Assembly: GCA_027315005.1 (NCBI GenBank)
Contig: DAHUZT010000004.1
Coordinates: 1 to 40,086, forward strand
Source: Acidimicrobiaceae bacterium
Lineage (GTDB): Bacteria; Actinomycetota; Acidimicrobiia; Acidimicrobiales; RAAP-2
Length of the DNA stretch: 40,086 nt
Direction: 5' to 3'
Shown in pieces: positions 1 to 8,670 of the stretch. The translations under genes were made by a program, and so were the position numbers. How positions within the stretch are numbered: position 1 is the first letter of the stretch; every line of letters starts with the position of its first letter. The notes under the pieces are model-generated. The model did not search any database, was not told where the DNA came from, and saw only the letters and a list, made by a program, of their open reading frames with translations.

Positions 1-762
1 GACGCAGAGCACACCGTCGTCGGTGCTCAACCCCCGGGCGACGAGGTCGGCCAAGAGGGCGGTCACCACCGTCTTGTTCTCGGTGTCGCCGAGCCACAGG
101 CCTACGGGGACTTTGGTGCCGTCGGTGGTGATGACCAGGGCGACCACGACACACGAGCCGGCGACGTCGAGGCCGTCGATCATGAGAACGGCCACATCGA
201 GGTCCGAGAGGTTCCGGGCCATCAGCTCGCCCATGGCCTTGGTGGTCGCGGTCACGAAGCGCCTCGAGACCGCCGACTTCGAGGTGCTCTTGGAGCGTGC
301 GTCGAGCTCGTCTCCGACCGGCTCGGCCACGTCGACGTGGCGCCGCGTCGCCACGCCAGCCAGCATGCGCTCGACGACGAGGGAGTTGAGCAGGTCGGCC
401 GAGCTGAACACCTTCCAGGTGTCGAGTTCGATCTCGGTGCCAGCCACCGTGCGGCCCCTCGGGCACTCGGCCTTGACCATGCGTCCGCCGAGCACGACCG
501 AGCCGGGTGTGTTCCCGTGCCAGTTGCCGACATGCTGGTCGCCTCCGATCTTGGCGTGCTTCTCGCCGATCGCCTCGGTCAGCTCGGCCTCCATCATCTG
601 GTGCATGACGACGAGACCGGTGGCCGAGGCGAACGCCATCAGCCCGTCTTTGATCGCACTGGCCACCTCGGCCAGGGCTACGGTTGCCTCGAAGGGCAGG
701 TCAGCCACTCGGGCCGCCTCCTCCGCCTCTGCGACGGTCACAACAGCTACTTTCTTCTTCAC
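1..762 (-). CDS. IS256 (mutator)-family transposase, N-terminal part
   Basis: This DDE transposase would move its own element by cut or copy-out transposition. The gene runs off the left edge of the window, leaving 254 residues with no stop. The start is the GTG at 760-762, with a GGAAGG ribosome-binding site about 8 nt upstream, and the protein opens with three lysines. Family features seen are an N-terminal helical segment (MAFASATGLVVMHQMMEAEL, about residues 37-56), the GxHVGNWHGN-type stretch, and the core segment VLMIDGLDVAG near residue 200, where the Asp of MIDG is the likely first catalytic acidic residue. The following VGLWLGDTENKTVV matches the typical 'lGi..gatEs...w' region. The remaining catalytic D and E lie beyond the window, so intactness cannot be judged. 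Confidence 0.85.
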   Translation of the reverse strand, partial: MKKKVAVVTVAEAEEAARVADLPFEATVALAEVASAIKDGLMAFASATGLVVMHQMMEAELTEAIGEKHAKIGGDQHVGNWHGNTPGSVVLGGRMVKAECPRGRTVAGTEIELDTWKVFSSADLLNSLVVERMLAGVATRRHVDVAEPVGDELDARSKSTSKSAVSRRFVTATTKAMGELMARNLSDLDVAVLMIDGLDVAGSCVVVALVITTDGTKVPVGLWLGDTENKTVVTALLADLVARGLSTDDGVLCV

Positions 763-870
763 GGTGGTCCCCTTCCTTTCAGGGTGTTTTGGTCGATGCC
801 CGATCTACCAGCTGGCAGGTCTCAGGCGGGGGACCACCGCCTCACTTCAACAATGTTCGGGACAACGTCA
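1..870 (-). mobile_element. IS256-family insertion sequence, one end only
   Basis: The region holds the 5' two-thirds or so of an IS256-type transposase gene plus about 80-110 bp of leader, the usual distance from a transposase start to the terminal inverted repeat in this family. The outer boundary is inferred: the neighbouring metallo-beta-lactamase-like reading frame stops making family sense between about 890 and 845 and ends at a TGA at 842-844. The inverted repeat and target duplication could not be confirmed, because the other end of the element lies outside the window. The edge could be off by a few tens of bases. Confidence 0.6.
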
Positions 871-1258
871 TCCACTGTCCGGTCATCCCCTTCGGTGAGG
901 CGACCATTCCGATACCGTCGAGATGGCTCATGACGACCGAGCTCACAGAGTCAATCGGGAATCCGGCGGACTCCACGGCTTGGACGACAGCCGCTTCATG
1001 GGTCGTCGCCTCGGGACCGGTGCGTAGGAACGCATCCGCTGCACAGCATGGATCGACAACGATCGTTTTACCATCAGCTTCGATCACCCAGACCGCCTGT
1101 CCGACGTTCACTTTGCCATCTTCATTCGCCCAATTCAGAACTGCCCAGGGCACCAAAGCCACCTGCTGGGGCGTAAAGCCGATGATCGGAGCTTCGAGGG
1201 CTATGTCGAAACAGGAAACCCGGGTGAGCCCGATCTCTGCCGCCATGAGGTTGTCCAC
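842..1258 (-). pseudogene. Metallo-beta-lactamase-fold hydrolase, truncated by the IS element
   Basis: The reading frame resembles the N-terminus of metallo-beta-lactamase-fold hydrolases. It has a first beta pair containing WVIEADGKTIVVDPCCA, a helix (VVQAVESAGFPIDSV) and the strand-loop VVMSHLDGIGMVA, placed where the zinc-binding THxHxDHxG motif normally sits. About 15 residues later the frame runs into sequence unlike the fold and stops at 842, about 80 bp before the transposase start. Only about 125 of the usual 250-300 residues remain, so it is called a remnant. Start is GTG 1256-1258 or ATG 1244-1246; ribosome-binding signals do not decide between them. The SHLDGIG version replaces the HxHxDH metal ligands, so even the intact ancestor may have been a non-canonical member. 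The rest of the gene may survive on the far side of the IS. Confidence 0.55.
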
Positions 1259-1315
1259 AACCTCAGTATTGTCCGAAGGATGGAAGCGTGCACCGCGTTC
1301 GCTGACTCAGCCCAG

Positions 1316-1342
1316 CCAGCCGGTCGGGATCCGATCGGCTGG
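1316..1342 (-). terminator. GC-rich hairpin downstream of the small membrane protein gene
   Basis: Arms at 1316-1327 and 1331-1342 pair at 11 of 12 positions around a 3-nt loop. The hairpin lies 64 bp past the stop of the minus-strand membrane protein gene at 1406 and before the next minus-strand gene. There is no T-run, so if it terminates transcription it does so as the U-poor type common in actinobacteria. Confidence 0.4.
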
Positions 1343-1405
1343 TTGCCGAGTGCAGTGGTGGCACCCTGACGTCGGTTCACCCTTTGAGCGCTGTCTCCTC
1401 TCGGG

Positions 1406-1888
1406 CTAGCCGTTGCGTATCGGCTCCGATCTCCTCGAACGGGCGACCGCGCCGAAGGACGCCGCGGCCAACACGACTGTGGCTGCCGCTTCAACGATCA
1501 ACGACGTCGTCGTGTAGGGAGCGCTGAACGTGTCCTGGAACCCGAACAGCCCGACCTCGACCGAGATGATCAGGCCCGCCATGGTCCCCACAGCGAACAG
1601 CGCGCCGGCAAGCATGACCAGCACGTGGCGCGAAACAGCGACGGCCACGGCGAGGACGATCCCGGCGATGGCCTGGAGTAGGAAGAGTGGGCCGATGTTC
1701 GGAATGTGCCGATACCCCGTCGACCACAGATGGAAGTGGACCAGGGCCGAAGCGACGAGAAGGACGCTCCCGGCCCAGGCCAGGAGCGAGATCATCAGCC
1801 CCGGCGAGTTGATCCACCGCCACTGACGGGCACGTTGCACCTGCCCCCCTCCATCGCCGGATGCAATCGACCTCGTTGGAGTGCTCAC
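1406..1888 (-). CDS. Four-helix integral membrane protein, function unknown
   Basis: This is a 160-residue protein with a GTG start at 1886-1888. A polar, glycine-rich N-terminus of about 25 residues precedes four hydrophobic segments, roughly residues 30-50, 66-86, 88-110 and 128-148. The protein ends in a basic tail (ARSRRSEPIRNG). No catalytic or binding motif is visible, and I do not recognise a named family. It is divergent from the EAL-domain gene starting at 2091, so the ~200-bp gap at 1889-2090 must hold both promoters; no clear -35/-10 pair stands out there. Its product could be a small accessory membrane protein. The hydrophobicity pattern and codon use make it a credible gene rather than a chance frame. 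Confidence 0.6.
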   Translation of the reverse strand: MSTPTRSIASGDGGGQVQRARQWRWINSPGLMISLLAWAGSVLLVASALVHFHLWSTGYRHIPNIGPLFLLQAIAGIVLAVAVAVSRHVLVMLAGALFAVGTMAGLIISVEVGLFGFQDTFSAPYTTTSLIVEAAATVVLAAASFGAVARSRRSEPIRNG

Positions 1889-2090
1889 GCCTGGTATTCG
1901 GCGCCAACGGCGATCGGGATGTTCGCTACCTCTTGTCCCCCGTCGGTCGGTGGCGCACTCGGGGTGCTGGCATCCGGACCCGGTTCAGTCTCGGGGCCAT
2001 CGCGCCGAAGGACCGAGGGTGGAGAACCGTCATCGGCCGGGCCTGGGGTGGCGAGCTTGGAGCCGACACGGTTCATCGGACGGATTCGAC

Positions 2091-4112
2091 GTGACGAGCG
2101 AACGGCTCGATGCGTCGGCGAGGTCGAAGAGTCGATACTTTCCGAAGACGAGATCGTGGTTCGCTCTCGAGTCCCCACTCGAGCTCCTGAGCCCGCTGTC
2201 GGTACTCCGGGTCATGTTCGCCCTCGCCGCGGCTACGTGGGTCATCTTGGGGCTGGTCGGTATGGCCGGCGCACAACATCAGTTCGACGGTGTGGTGAAG
2301 TCCGACAGCGTGGTGATGCCTCTCGTCGGCGCCTGTTCCGCCATTGTGTGGATGGTCCTTCTGCGGCTCAATCGGATCGGGGCAGGTGGGAGCCGCGCTC
2401 TGCTTGCCTTCTGGACCCTGTCGGTCGCCTTCCTGCTCGCATCCAGCCATCAGGGAATCGAGACGGAGACCTACACCTTCTTCTTCATCCCCGCCGTCGT
2501 CTTCACCGCACTGTTCCTCGAACCTCGATCGATGGTCATCCAGCTATTCGCTGTCGGACTGGTGTCATGGGTGGTGGCGGCGATCCACGAACAGGGCCTC
2601 TTCGCGGTTCCTTGGACTTTGGTCGCCGTCATCGTCCTGTCCCTGACCTCCCTCACCGTGGTCCTTCTCACCAGGGCGGCGCGCCGGCACGACGTGGTGG
2701 ACTCGGATACCGGGCTGCCCAACGGATTCGGCCTGGCAGCGCAGTTGGCCAAGCTCGATCCGAAGAACTTCCTGTTGGCCACCGTCGTCCTCGAAGGGAT
2801 CGGTGAGGTCCGGGAGGCGCTCGGCTACGAGGTCGGCACCGAGCTGGTCCGTCGCGCCGTGGAGGACCTCGGACAGGTGCTTCCTGGCCAAGCGATCATC
2901 GGTCGAGTGGACGGCGATGACCTCGTGGTCACGATGCCCATCCGGTTGGAGCACCCCGATGTCCGGTTGGCGGTGGGGCAACCGACGAAGACCCCCGACG
3001 TGCTGATCACTCCGGCAGTCCCACCTCTCTCAGTCATCGAAACCGGGGTGGAACTGGCCGAAACCCTGCTGCGGTCTATCGCCGTCGGTCAATACCTCGT
3101 CGGCGGCATCGAAGTCTCCCTCCGGGCTCACGTCGGCCTCTCGGTGGCACCCTGGGACGGGAGTGATGTCGCCGAGCTGGTTCGGAGAGCGTCGTTGAGT
3201 GCCCGCTGGGCGGCGAACCACGGCTGTTCGATCGAGTGGTGGTCAGACGACCGGGGGGCGCTCACCGCAGACGATCTGGCCCTCCTCGCCAAGTTGAGGT
3301 TGGCACCGGAACGCGGTCGCCTCTCCTTGAACTACCAACCGCAGATCGCAACTGGCACGGGTCGCCCCCATTCAGTCGAGGCGCTCCTGCGCTGGAGCGA
3401 ACCGGACTCCGACTCCGTGGCTCCCAGCCGGTTCGTACCCCTGGCGGAACGAACCGGGCTCATTCACCGGCTGACCGAATGGGCGATCAACGAGGCTCTC
3501 GATGCTCAGGTCCGGTGGCGAAATTCGGGAATACACCTGCCGGTATCGGTGAATATCTCCGCCAAAGACCTCTCTGACCCCGACCTCGCGGAGTGGATCC
3601 TCGATCGACTCCGCGAGCGGAGACTGCCAACGTCCTGCCTGACCGTGGAGGTGACCGAGACTGCCGTTGCCGAGCTCAGGCAGGCCGAGAACGTGCTCTT
3701 TCCACTGCGGAAGCACGGAGTCCGGATCTCTATCGACGATTTCGGAACCGGCTTCACCTCATTGGCCGCGCTTCCGTCGCTACCCCTTGACGAACTAAAG
3801 GTGGACCAAACCTTCGTTATGCAAACTCTGTCCTCCCCGGCCGATGCCGCCATCGTCCGCACCACCGGAGAACTTGCGCATCGCCTCGGACTTGTCGCCG
3901 TGGCCGAGGGGGTGGAAAACGAGAGGATCAGTAGGCAACTCATCGAATGGGGATTCGACCTACTCCAGGGTTATCACCACGCCCGACCGATGACCGAGCA
4001 GGACCTGTTGTCCTACCTCGGCCCGGTGCTTCCGGAGGCTCCTTCAGACGAGCTCCGGCGCCGGGCCCAGCCTTCCGGTGGTCGAGCAGTGAGCGGGTTC
4101 TTTTCGGATTGA
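2091..4112 (+). CDS. Membrane-anchored c-di-GMP phosphodiesterase with degenerate GGDEF and intact EAL domain
   Basis: The protein has 673 residues from GTG 2091; the open frame extends upstream to 1881, but that extension is polar and low-complexity. Residues ~39-195 form about six transmembrane segments. A GGDEF-like domain (about 200-370) has VDGDD at 273-277 in place of GGDEF, so diguanylate cyclase activity is unlikely and the domain may bind GTP or act in regulation. The EAL domain (about 392-645) keeps the expected residues: E430 of EALLRW, N488, E520/E523 in VEVTET, D549-D550 of DDFGTG, K570 of KVD, E606 of AEGVE and Q626 of QGY. By family knowledge this predicts hydrolysis of c-di-GMP to pGpG at the inner face of the membrane. 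It ends 5 bp before the convergent acyltransferase gene. Confidence 0.88.
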   Translation: MTSERLDASARSKSRYFPKTRSWFALESPLELLSPLSVLRVMFALAAATWVILGLVGMAGAQHQFDGVVKSDSVVMPLVGACSAIVWMVLLRLNRIGAGGSRALLAFWTLSVAFLLASSHQGIETETYTFFFIPAVVFTALFLEPRSMVIQLFAVGLVSWVVAAIHEQGLFAVPWTLVAVIVLSLTSLTVVLLTRAARRHDVVDSDTGLPNGFGLAAQLAKLDPKNFLLATVVLEGIGEVREALGYEVGTELVRRAVEDLGQVLPGQAIIGRVDGDDLVVTMPIRLEHPDVRLAVGQPTKTPDVLITPAVPPLSVIETGVELAETLLRSIAVGQYLVGGIEVSLRAHVGLSVAPWDGSDVAELVRRASLSARWAANHGCSIEWWSDDRGALTADDLALLAKLRLAPERGRLSLNYQPQIATGTGRPHSVEALLRWSEPDSDSVAPSRFVPLAERTGLIHRLTEWAINEALDAQVRWRNSGIHLPVSVNISAKDLSDPDLAEWILDRLRERRLPTSCLTVEVTETAVAELRQAENVLFPLRKHGVRISIDDFGTGFTSLAALPSLPLDELKVDQTFVMQTLSSPADAAIVRTTGELAHRLGLVAVAEGVENERISRQLIEWGFDLLQGYHHARPMTEQDLLSYLGPVLPEAPSDELRRRAQPSGGRAVSGFFSD

Positions 4113-4117
4113 GTCGC

Positions 4118-6007
4118 TCATCTCCCGGTGGACGTGGTAGCACGAAGTGCATTCGTGGTGGTGGTGGTCGTGTTTGGAGGAGCCGTCGACGCCGGTGGAG
4201 GCGCCTCCAAGGCGTGCACGATCAGGCCCGCGAGGAACTGTGCTCCCTGAGGAGTGAGGTGGATGCCGTCGGGTTGGAACCCGCCCGGATCGTCGGCGCT
4301 GGCGTCGTACCAATCGACCACGGTCGTGTTCGGATGGGTTCGGGCCACGGCGGCGATGGTCTGGTTCACCGGCTGCTCCCACGGTCGGTCGACCCGGGTG
4401 TTGACGAGCACGACCCGCTGCATCGGTCCGAGGGCGCTGAGCAGGTCGTCGAGTTGCGCTACCGAATAGTACCCATTCGTACCGAGCTCGATGATGAGCC
4501 GGCTGCCGATGTCGCCCGCCGCCTTCAGCTGAGCGACCTGGCTCTGTACCTGATAGAGCTGCTGCCCAACTTGTCCGTCGATGATGATACCCGGAAGCAA
4601 TTGCTGCAGGACCGGAGCGAGGTCGACCATGATCGAATCCCCGATGGCGGTAACGCCCTGGCCAGCTGGAGGAAGCGATGTCGTTGTCGCGGTGCCGGGA
4701 ACAGGGTCCGATACGGAAACCGCCTGGGAAGGCGCTAGAGGTGCGGGACGCTTCGGGGGAAGGACGTTGGTCAGATGGCCGGCAGCGACCGTGGCTCCGT
4801 TCACGGCTCCGCCCAGTCCGAAAGACACGACCGCCAGTCCGCTTACCACCACGCCGACCAGAGCGGCAGCGGCGGCCGTCGGCCGGTACCGCCACCAGCG
4901 GCCAGATTTGGCCCTGGCCCACGACCGGCCGAGCGCGCCGTGCCGTACCGGCTGCTCGATGAAGTGCCACGAGAGAGCCGAAATTCCGAGGATCGCCGCC
5001 ACCTGAAGGGCCGCCCTCGGGTAACTGGCCGACGCACCTTGAGGCGTCGTATTGATGATGACCGGATACTGCCAGAGGTATATCGCATACGAGCGCTCGC
5101 CGATCCAACGCAACGGTTCGACTCCGAGCCAGGCGCTGACTCGAGTTCCGGGATGTACGCAGATGGCGATGAGCAGAGCGGTGAATGCCGACAGCAGCAC
5201 CATCCCTCCCCGATAGATGAACGGGTCGTATTGGCTGGTGAAGGCGTAGAGGGCCACGATCCCGGCGATCGAGAGGATGCTCACAGCCTCGAGAGAACGG
5301 CGGGCGCCCCGACCGATCGTGAAGAATGACCGGCTACGGGGCAGGACAAGGGCCAACGCCGCTCCGATCAGGAGTGCGAAGGCGCGGGTGTCCGTACCGT
5401 CGTAGACCCGGGTCGGATCGGTGACCGGTGAGTAGAGAAGCGCCATCTCGAGGGCGGATCCGGCAGCGAGCAGGAGAATTCCGATGACGATCACTCGCTG
5501 GCTCTTGACCCACCTGAGTGCCCCGAGCATGACGATGGGCCAGAAGACGTAGAACTGCTCTTCCACGGCGAGCGACCAGAGATGGCCAAGAGGCGACGGC
5601 GGCCCGAATGCGGCGAAGTACGAGACGTGGTGAAAGATGAACCACCAGTTGCTCATGTAGAAGATGGCGGGCAGCAAGTCGCTGCGCAGATCGGGCAGCT
5701 GGCCCCGGTTGAACAACGTGGCCCAGACCGCGACTACGAACAACATGACGAACAGCGCAGGCAGCAGCCGCCGGGCCCGCCGGAGCCAGAACTGCCCGAG
5801 CTGAATGGTCGTCCGCCGCCGATACTCGGCGACCAGCAAGTCGGTGATCAGGTACCCCGAGAGGACGAAGAACACGCCGACACCGAGCAGGCCACCGCCG
5901 GCCCACCCGAAGCCGAGGTGGTAGGCGATGACCCCGAGGATGGCCAGGGCTCTGATGCCGTCGAGACCCGGGTTGTAAGGTTCCCTCCCCTCAACCGGTC
6001 TCGGCAT
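4118..6007 (-). CDS. Acyltransferase-3 membrane protein with C-terminal SGNH domain (OafA/YrhL-like)
   Basis: The protein is 629 residues from ATG 6005-6007, which has GGAG 4 nt upstream; an in-frame GTG at 6022 is possible but worse placed. The N-terminal ~370 residues are the multi-spanning acyltransferase-3 domain, opening with NPGLDGIRALAILGV and the catalytic-type His30 (AYHLGFGW), followed by GVGVFFVLSGYLITDLL. A linker leads to a periplasmic SGNH hydrolase-like domain with block I GDS (~457), block III GTNG (~510) and block V DGIH (~580), so the Ser-Asn-Asp-His set is complete. Such proteins take acyl groups across the membrane and pass them to cell-wall or surface polysaccharides. The tail is threonine-rich (NTTTTTTN). 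It is divergent from a paralogue at 6454 and probably arose with it by duplication. Confidence 0.9.
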   Translation of the reverse strand: MPRPVEGREPYNPGLDGIRALAILGVIAYHLGFGWAGGGLLGVGVFFVLSGYLITDLLVAEYRRRTTIQLGQFWLRRARRLLPALFVMLFVVAVWATLFNRGQLPDLRSDLLPAIFYMSNWWFIFHHVSYFAAFGPPSPLGHLWSLAVEEQFYVFWPIVMLGALRWVKSQRVIVIGILLLAAGSALEMALLYSPVTDPTRVYDGTDTRAFALLIGAALALVLPRSRSFFTIGRGARRSLEAVSILSIAGIVALYAFTSQYDPFIYRGGMVLLSAFTALLIAICVHPGTRVSAWLGVEPLRWIGERSYAIYLWQYPVIINTTPQGASASYPRAALQVAAILGISALSWHFIEQPVRHGALGRSWARAKSGRWWRYRPTAAAAALVGVVVSGLAVVSFGLGGAVNGATVAAGHLTNVLPPKRPAPLAPSQAVSVSDPVPGTATTTSLPPAGQGVTAIGDSIMVDLAPVLQQLLPGIIIDGQVGQQLYQVQSQVAQLKAAGDIGSRLIIELGTNGYYSVAQLDDLLSALGPMQRVVLVNTRVDRPWEQPVNQTIAAVARTHPNTTVVDWYDASADDPGGFQPDGIHLTPQGAQFLAGLIVHALEAPPPASTAPPNTTTTTTNALRATTSTGR

Positions 6008-6453
6008 GGTTCTCCGGGTCACCTAGGCCATACAGTGGCAGTGGCAGTGGCAGTGGCGCCTCTGGCCCTACCCCGATTCGATGAGCGCTTCGAAGGAAAT
6101 CCTGCACCTGTCGATTGTGCCAGCCGTGAAGGGCCGATGGCCGGACCGTCGGTTGACACCAGAGCCCCAGCTCAATCGACCGCCCGCGGGGTCCCCGAGC
6201 TCCCGGCCCTGACCTGGCATGTTCCCTGAGTTCCGCTACCGTGGAGGGGTCCTCGGCGAGCCACGGCCTTCATCCTCGCCAGGGGTACTTATGGAGGGAG
6301 AGCCGCGCTCGATGATGCGCGATCGCAAGGTGCGCGCCTCGTGCGTATTCCGCTGGGACATCCAAGGTCGGGAAGCTGCCCGGATCGGTCGGGGACTGGC
6401 CGGTCGGATGGGTCGCGACGTGCCAGAAGGGTACCGTACCTCTGGGGGCATCC
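6008..6453. other. Intergenic region between two divergent acyltransferase genes
   Basis: This is 446 bp without a credible gene. It must carry the promoters of both divergent acyltransferases. A hexamer repeat lies just 5' of the minus-strand gene. A TTGACA hexamer at 6153-6158 has no -10 element at normal spacing. Short frames here have no family features or ribosome-binding sites. Nothing else recognisable was seen. Confidence 0.5.
6033..6056. repeat. CAGTGG hexamer, four tandem copies
   Basis: Four perfect head-to-tail copies of CAGTGG lie 26-49 bp upstream of the ATG of the minus-strand acyltransferase, inside its presumed 5' leader or promoter. Copy number could vary by slippage. Confidence 0.8.
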
Positions 6454-8622
6454 GTGCCTGAGCCGATCGGACGTGACCAGCGCTACATGCCCGGGCTGGA
6501 CGGTTTGCGGGCCATCGCCGTCGGAGCCGTGGTCATCTTCCACCTCAATTTCGGCTGGCTGCCGGGCGGCTTGCTCGGTGTCGGCGTCTTCTTCACACTC
6601 AGTGGCTACCTGATCACCGACCTCCTCCTGAGCGAGTGGCATTCGGCGGGCGGGTTCCAACTCGGGGACTTCTGGCTCCGGCGAGCCCGGCGGCTGCTGC
6701 CCGCCCTCTTCTTGATGATGGCGGTCGTGTCCATCTGGGTGTCCATCGGGGATCCCGCTCAGCTCCCCGCGCTCCGAGGCGACGTGTTCTCCGCCGCCTT
6801 CTACGTGAACAACTGGTGGCTCATCTTCCAGCATGTTTCCTATTTCGCGAGGTTCGGTCCGACCGCTCCACTCGGCAATCTCTGGTCGCTCGCCGTCGAG
6901 GAACAGTTCTATCTCGTCTGGCCCTGGATCCTTCTTGTGGGCATGTGGTGGGTGAAGCGGGGCGTCCCCTCCCAAACCCGGGATGCGGGGATGAGGATCA
7001 ATCGGAGACGTCGGCTCCTCGCGGTGCCCACGATCGCCCTGGCGATCGCTTCGGCGATCGAGATGGCTCTTCTCTATCACCCCAGCTTCGACCCCAGCCG
7101 AGTGTACGACGGTACCGATACGCGAGCATTCGGCCTCCTCTTCGGCGCAGCGCTGGCGATGGTGTGGCCGAGCAGGGCCCTGCGGGCAGACATCACTCAG
7201 AGCGCCCGGCGATTGATCGATGGCATCGGGGTGATCGGACTCATCGGAATCGTTCTTCTCTTGTGGCGGACGACCGAGTACTCCGCGTTCCTCTACCAAG
7301 GTGGGATGGTTCTTCTCTCCATCGCCACAATGTGCGTCATCGTGTCCGCCTCCCACCCCGCCAGTCTTTTCGGGCGGATGCTCGGTTGCACTCCACTGCG
7401 CTACATCGGTCTCTGGTCGTACGGGATCTACCTCTGGCATTTCCCGATCATCGTCCTGACAACACCGACCAACACCGTCGGCATCGACTACACGCGCGCC
7501 GCACTGCAAGTGGGTGCCACCGTCGCTATCGCCGCACTATCCTGGAAATTCATCGAGACCCCCATACGCCACGGCGCGATCGGGCGGTGGTGGAAGCACG
7601 TAAGGAGGTTTGGTGTGGCTGATGCCACCCACAACCGTCGGTTCCGGACGGCCGCCATCGCCTCGATCGCCGCTTTGGCGATCACCGCCGTCGCACTGAT
7701 CGGACTGTTGCCCTCTGCGCCTTCGGGGACCTTGTCGGCGTCGAGCACCACTTCGACTTCTGGCAACCTGGACAAGACCGTTCCTGAGACGACGACCACA
7801 ACCACCACACCAGCTACCGGAGCAGGCGGCTCCACGAAGGCTCTCGCTCCAGCGCCGCTTTCAAGCTGCACATCGGCGGTCCACATCGGCGATTCCACAT
7901 CGGACAGCTTGGTGAATCCGGCCTATCTCGACACGCAGCAGCAGCTTCCAGCCCAGTATGGGAGGGTGGGCGTGAGCAGCGTCAACCTTCAGATCTCCGG
8001 TGGGCGTTCGATTGTGGAGACACTGCCGGGCCAGCAGAACGGGCAGGCAGTTGCTCAACAGATCATTTCCCAGGGATACCACGGGTGTTGGGTAATCGCG
8101 CTCGGCACCGATGACGCTGCCGATGTCGCAGTCGGATCGCCGGTCGGTGATGCTCAGCGGATCCAGGACATGATGCAGATCATCGGAAATCAACCGGTCA
8201 TGTGGGTGAACGCCATCACCCTCCTGTCGAGCGGACCTTATGCCGAGTCCAACATGCAGACATGGAACGAAGCGCTCGTCGCCGCTTGCCCCGCGTACCC
8301 CGATATGCGGATCTACAACTGGGCGGCCACTGCCGCACCCAACCCGAGCTGGTTCATCTCGGATGGTATCCACTACTCGTCGCTGGGCTCCGCCTACCGT
8401 TCGGCGGACATCGCAACCGCGTTGGCCTATGCATTCCCGAAAGCCTCTCCGAATACACCCACGACCACTACGACGACGACCGGTGCAGCGAACAAGCCCA
8501 ACACGAAGACCAGGGGTAGATCGACTAGGAGCCCATCAGCGACGACCAAATCCCCGACCGCGCCATCGAACGTTGACTGCGTCATCAATTCGTCTCCGTC
8601 GTGGCCGGCGCCACCGCCTTGA
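6454..8622 (+). CDS. Acyltransferase-3 membrane protein with atypical C-terminal SGNH domain
   Basis: This 722-residue protein starts at GTG 6454. It begins with MPGLDGLRAIAVGAVVIFH (His30) and GVGVFFTLSGYLITDLLL, the same architecture as its divergent neighbour: about ten transmembrane helices to ~residue 420, a Thr/Ser-rich linker (TTTTTTPATG), then an SGNH-like domain. Block I GDS is at ~479 and block V DGIH at ~636. Block III reads GTDD near residue 551 instead of GTN, so the oxyanion-hole Asn is replaced by Asp. The C-terminal ~55 residues are a low-complexity Thr/Ser/Pro/basic tail. The likely role is O-acylation of a surface glycan or lipid. The Asn-to-Asp change may mean altered or lost transferase activity in the periplasmic domain, or a different acceptor. 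Confidence 0.9.
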   Translation: MPEPIGRDQRYMPGLDGLRAIAVGAVVIFHLNFGWLPGGLLGVGVFFTLSGYLITDLLLSEWHSAGGFQLGDFWLRRARRLLPALFLMMAVVSIWVSIGDPAQLPALRGDVFSAAFYVNNWWLIFQHVSYFARFGPTAPLGNLWSLAVEEQFYLVWPWILLVGMWWVKRGVPSQTRDAGMRINRRRRLLAVPTIALAIASAIEMALLYHPSFDPSRVYDGTDTRAFGLLFGAALAMVWPSRALRADITQSARRLIDGIGVIGLIGIVLLLWRTTEYSAFLYQGGMVLLSIATMCVIVSASHPASLFGRMLGCTPLRYIGLWSYGIYLWHFPIIVLTTPTNTVGIDYTRAALQVGATVAIAALSWKFIETPIRHGAIGRWWKHVRRFGVADATHNRRFRTAAIASIAALAITAVALIGLLPSAPSGTLSASSTTSTSGNLDKTVPETTTTTTTPATGAGGSTKALAPAPLSSCTSAVHIGDSTSDSLVNPAYLDTQQQLPAQYGRVGVSSVNLQISGGRSIVETLPGQQNGQAVAQQIISQGYHGCWVIALGTDDAADVAVGSPVGDAQRIQDMMQIIGNQPVMWVNAITLLSSGPYAESNMQTWNEALVAACPAYPDMRIYNWAATAAPNPSWFISDGIHYSSLGSAYRSADIATALAYAFPKASPNTPTTTTTTTGAANKPNTKTRGRSTRSPSATTKSPTAPSNVDCVINSSPSWPAPPP

Positions 8623-8670
8623 GCCGATCGGAGCCCTGGGTGATAGCTACCCCGAGGCCGGCGGCGCGCG

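Noticed and set aside
6153..6158. TTGACA as a -35 box for the plus-strand acyltransferase
   Set aside because: No -10-like hexamer occurs 15-19 bp downstream, and it is ~300 bp from the start codon.
6289..7509. A 406-residue minus-strand open frame opposite the plus-strand acyltransferase
   Set aside because: It is antisense to a clear gene, rich in Asp/Glu/His/Pro with no fold, a usual by-product of high GC codon bias.
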